Source: Comamonas sp. (lineage in GTDB: Bacteria; Pseudomonadota; Gammaproteobacteria; Burkholderiales; Burkholderiaceae_C). From it: a DNA stretch of 64,000 bases. Numbering within the stretch: position 1 is the stretch's first letter; each line of letters begins with the position of its first letter. Of the stretch, positions 63,858 to 64,000 are shown in pieces. Under the pieces are notes generated by a model. The model was not told the origin of the DNA. It searched no databases and saw only the letters and a program-made list of their open reading frames with translations. The DNA lies in NCBI GenBank assembly GCA_031277805.1, contig JAITLR010000022.1, forward strand, positions 231,310 through 295,309, in the 5' to 3' direction. The translations under genes were made by a program, and so were the position numbers.

Positions 63858-64000
63858 ATGGCAAAAGAAAAATTCGAACGTACCAAGCCCCACGTGAACG
63901 TGGGCACCATCGGTCACGTTGACCACGGCAAGACCACCCTGACTGCTGCTATCGCCACCGTGCTGTCCAAGCACTTCGGCGGTGAAGCCAAGGACTACTC
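63858..64000 (+). CDS. tuf: Elongation factor Tu (partial, 5' end)
   Basis: The first 47 complete residues are visible ([20 protein letters not shown], then [12 protein letters not shown] with the G1 phosphate-binding loop); the rest is outside the window. GGAG precedes the ATG at 7 bases. Last gene of the str cluster. Confidence 0.98.
   Translation, partial: MAKEKFERTKPHVNVGTIGHVDHGKTTLTAAIATVLSKHFGGEAKDY

Overview
The window is a 64 kb piece of a high-GC betaproteobacterial chromosome. It most resembles a member of the Comamonadaceae close to Comamonas. The support is the divergent gatCAB / mreBCD arrangement, the rpsL-rpsG-fusA-tuf order, the protein sequences themselves, and several families of short intergenic repeats of a kind I associate with this family. 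Almost all of it is ordinary core genome with dense, short operons. I saw no rRNA, tRNA or CRISPR array.

Layout. 1-8.7 kb: a truncated YihY/BrkB membrane protein, an acetyl-CoA hydrolase/transferase, a cidA-lrgB pair with a divergent LysR regulator, an RluE-type pseudouridine synthase, two proteins of unknown function and a YcbL-type metallo-hydrolase. 9-17 kb: pntAB transhydrogenase, a LysE exporter with a divergent Lrp/AsnC regulator, azurin, xthA and pyrE (divergent, with overlapping start codons) and small exported or membrane proteins. 17.4-20.7 kb: a MarR regulator and an HPP-CBS membrane protein facing a ClC-CBS channel, with a perfect dyad between them. 20.7-32.3 kb: nitroreductase, serA, a YcxB-like protein, two tandem zinc-ribbon membrane proteins with the decayed tail of a third, an OPT transporter, a thioesterase and an alpha/beta hydrolase. 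32.3-35.6 kb: an accessory island with a large inverted intergenic repeat, a very AT-rich membrane coiled-coil gene, a frameshifted IS481-type transposase fragment and a putative PD-(D/E)XK nuclease. 35.6-44 kb: gatCAB facing mreBCD-mrdA. 44-51 kb: a TSUP exporter, a GMC oxidoreductase and an Mla/MCE lipid-transport operon. 51-60 kb: hemerythrin, MarC, dienelactone hydrolase, CorA, hemB facing a hemJ-like gene, VanZ, a thioredoxin-like ferredoxin, a hydrolase and a PBP5-type carboxypeptidase. 60.4-64 kb: rpsL-rpsG-fusA and the start of tuf.

How the genes work together. The recurring themes are cell envelope (mreBCD-mrdA, dacC, Mla/MCE, cidA-lrgB), translation (str operon, gatCAB, rluE), redox and haem (pntAB, azurin, hemB-hemJ, ferredoxin, hemerythrin) and ion or solute transport (ClC, HPP, OPT, CorA, LysE, TSUP).

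The least explained content is the 32.3-35.6 kb island, the marR-HPP/ClC divergon, the tandem zinc-ribbon family, and at least five families of short intergenic repeats. One of these sits directly behind stop codons in the same orientation as the gene in all five copies seen. All functional calls come from reading the translated sequences; no database search was run.
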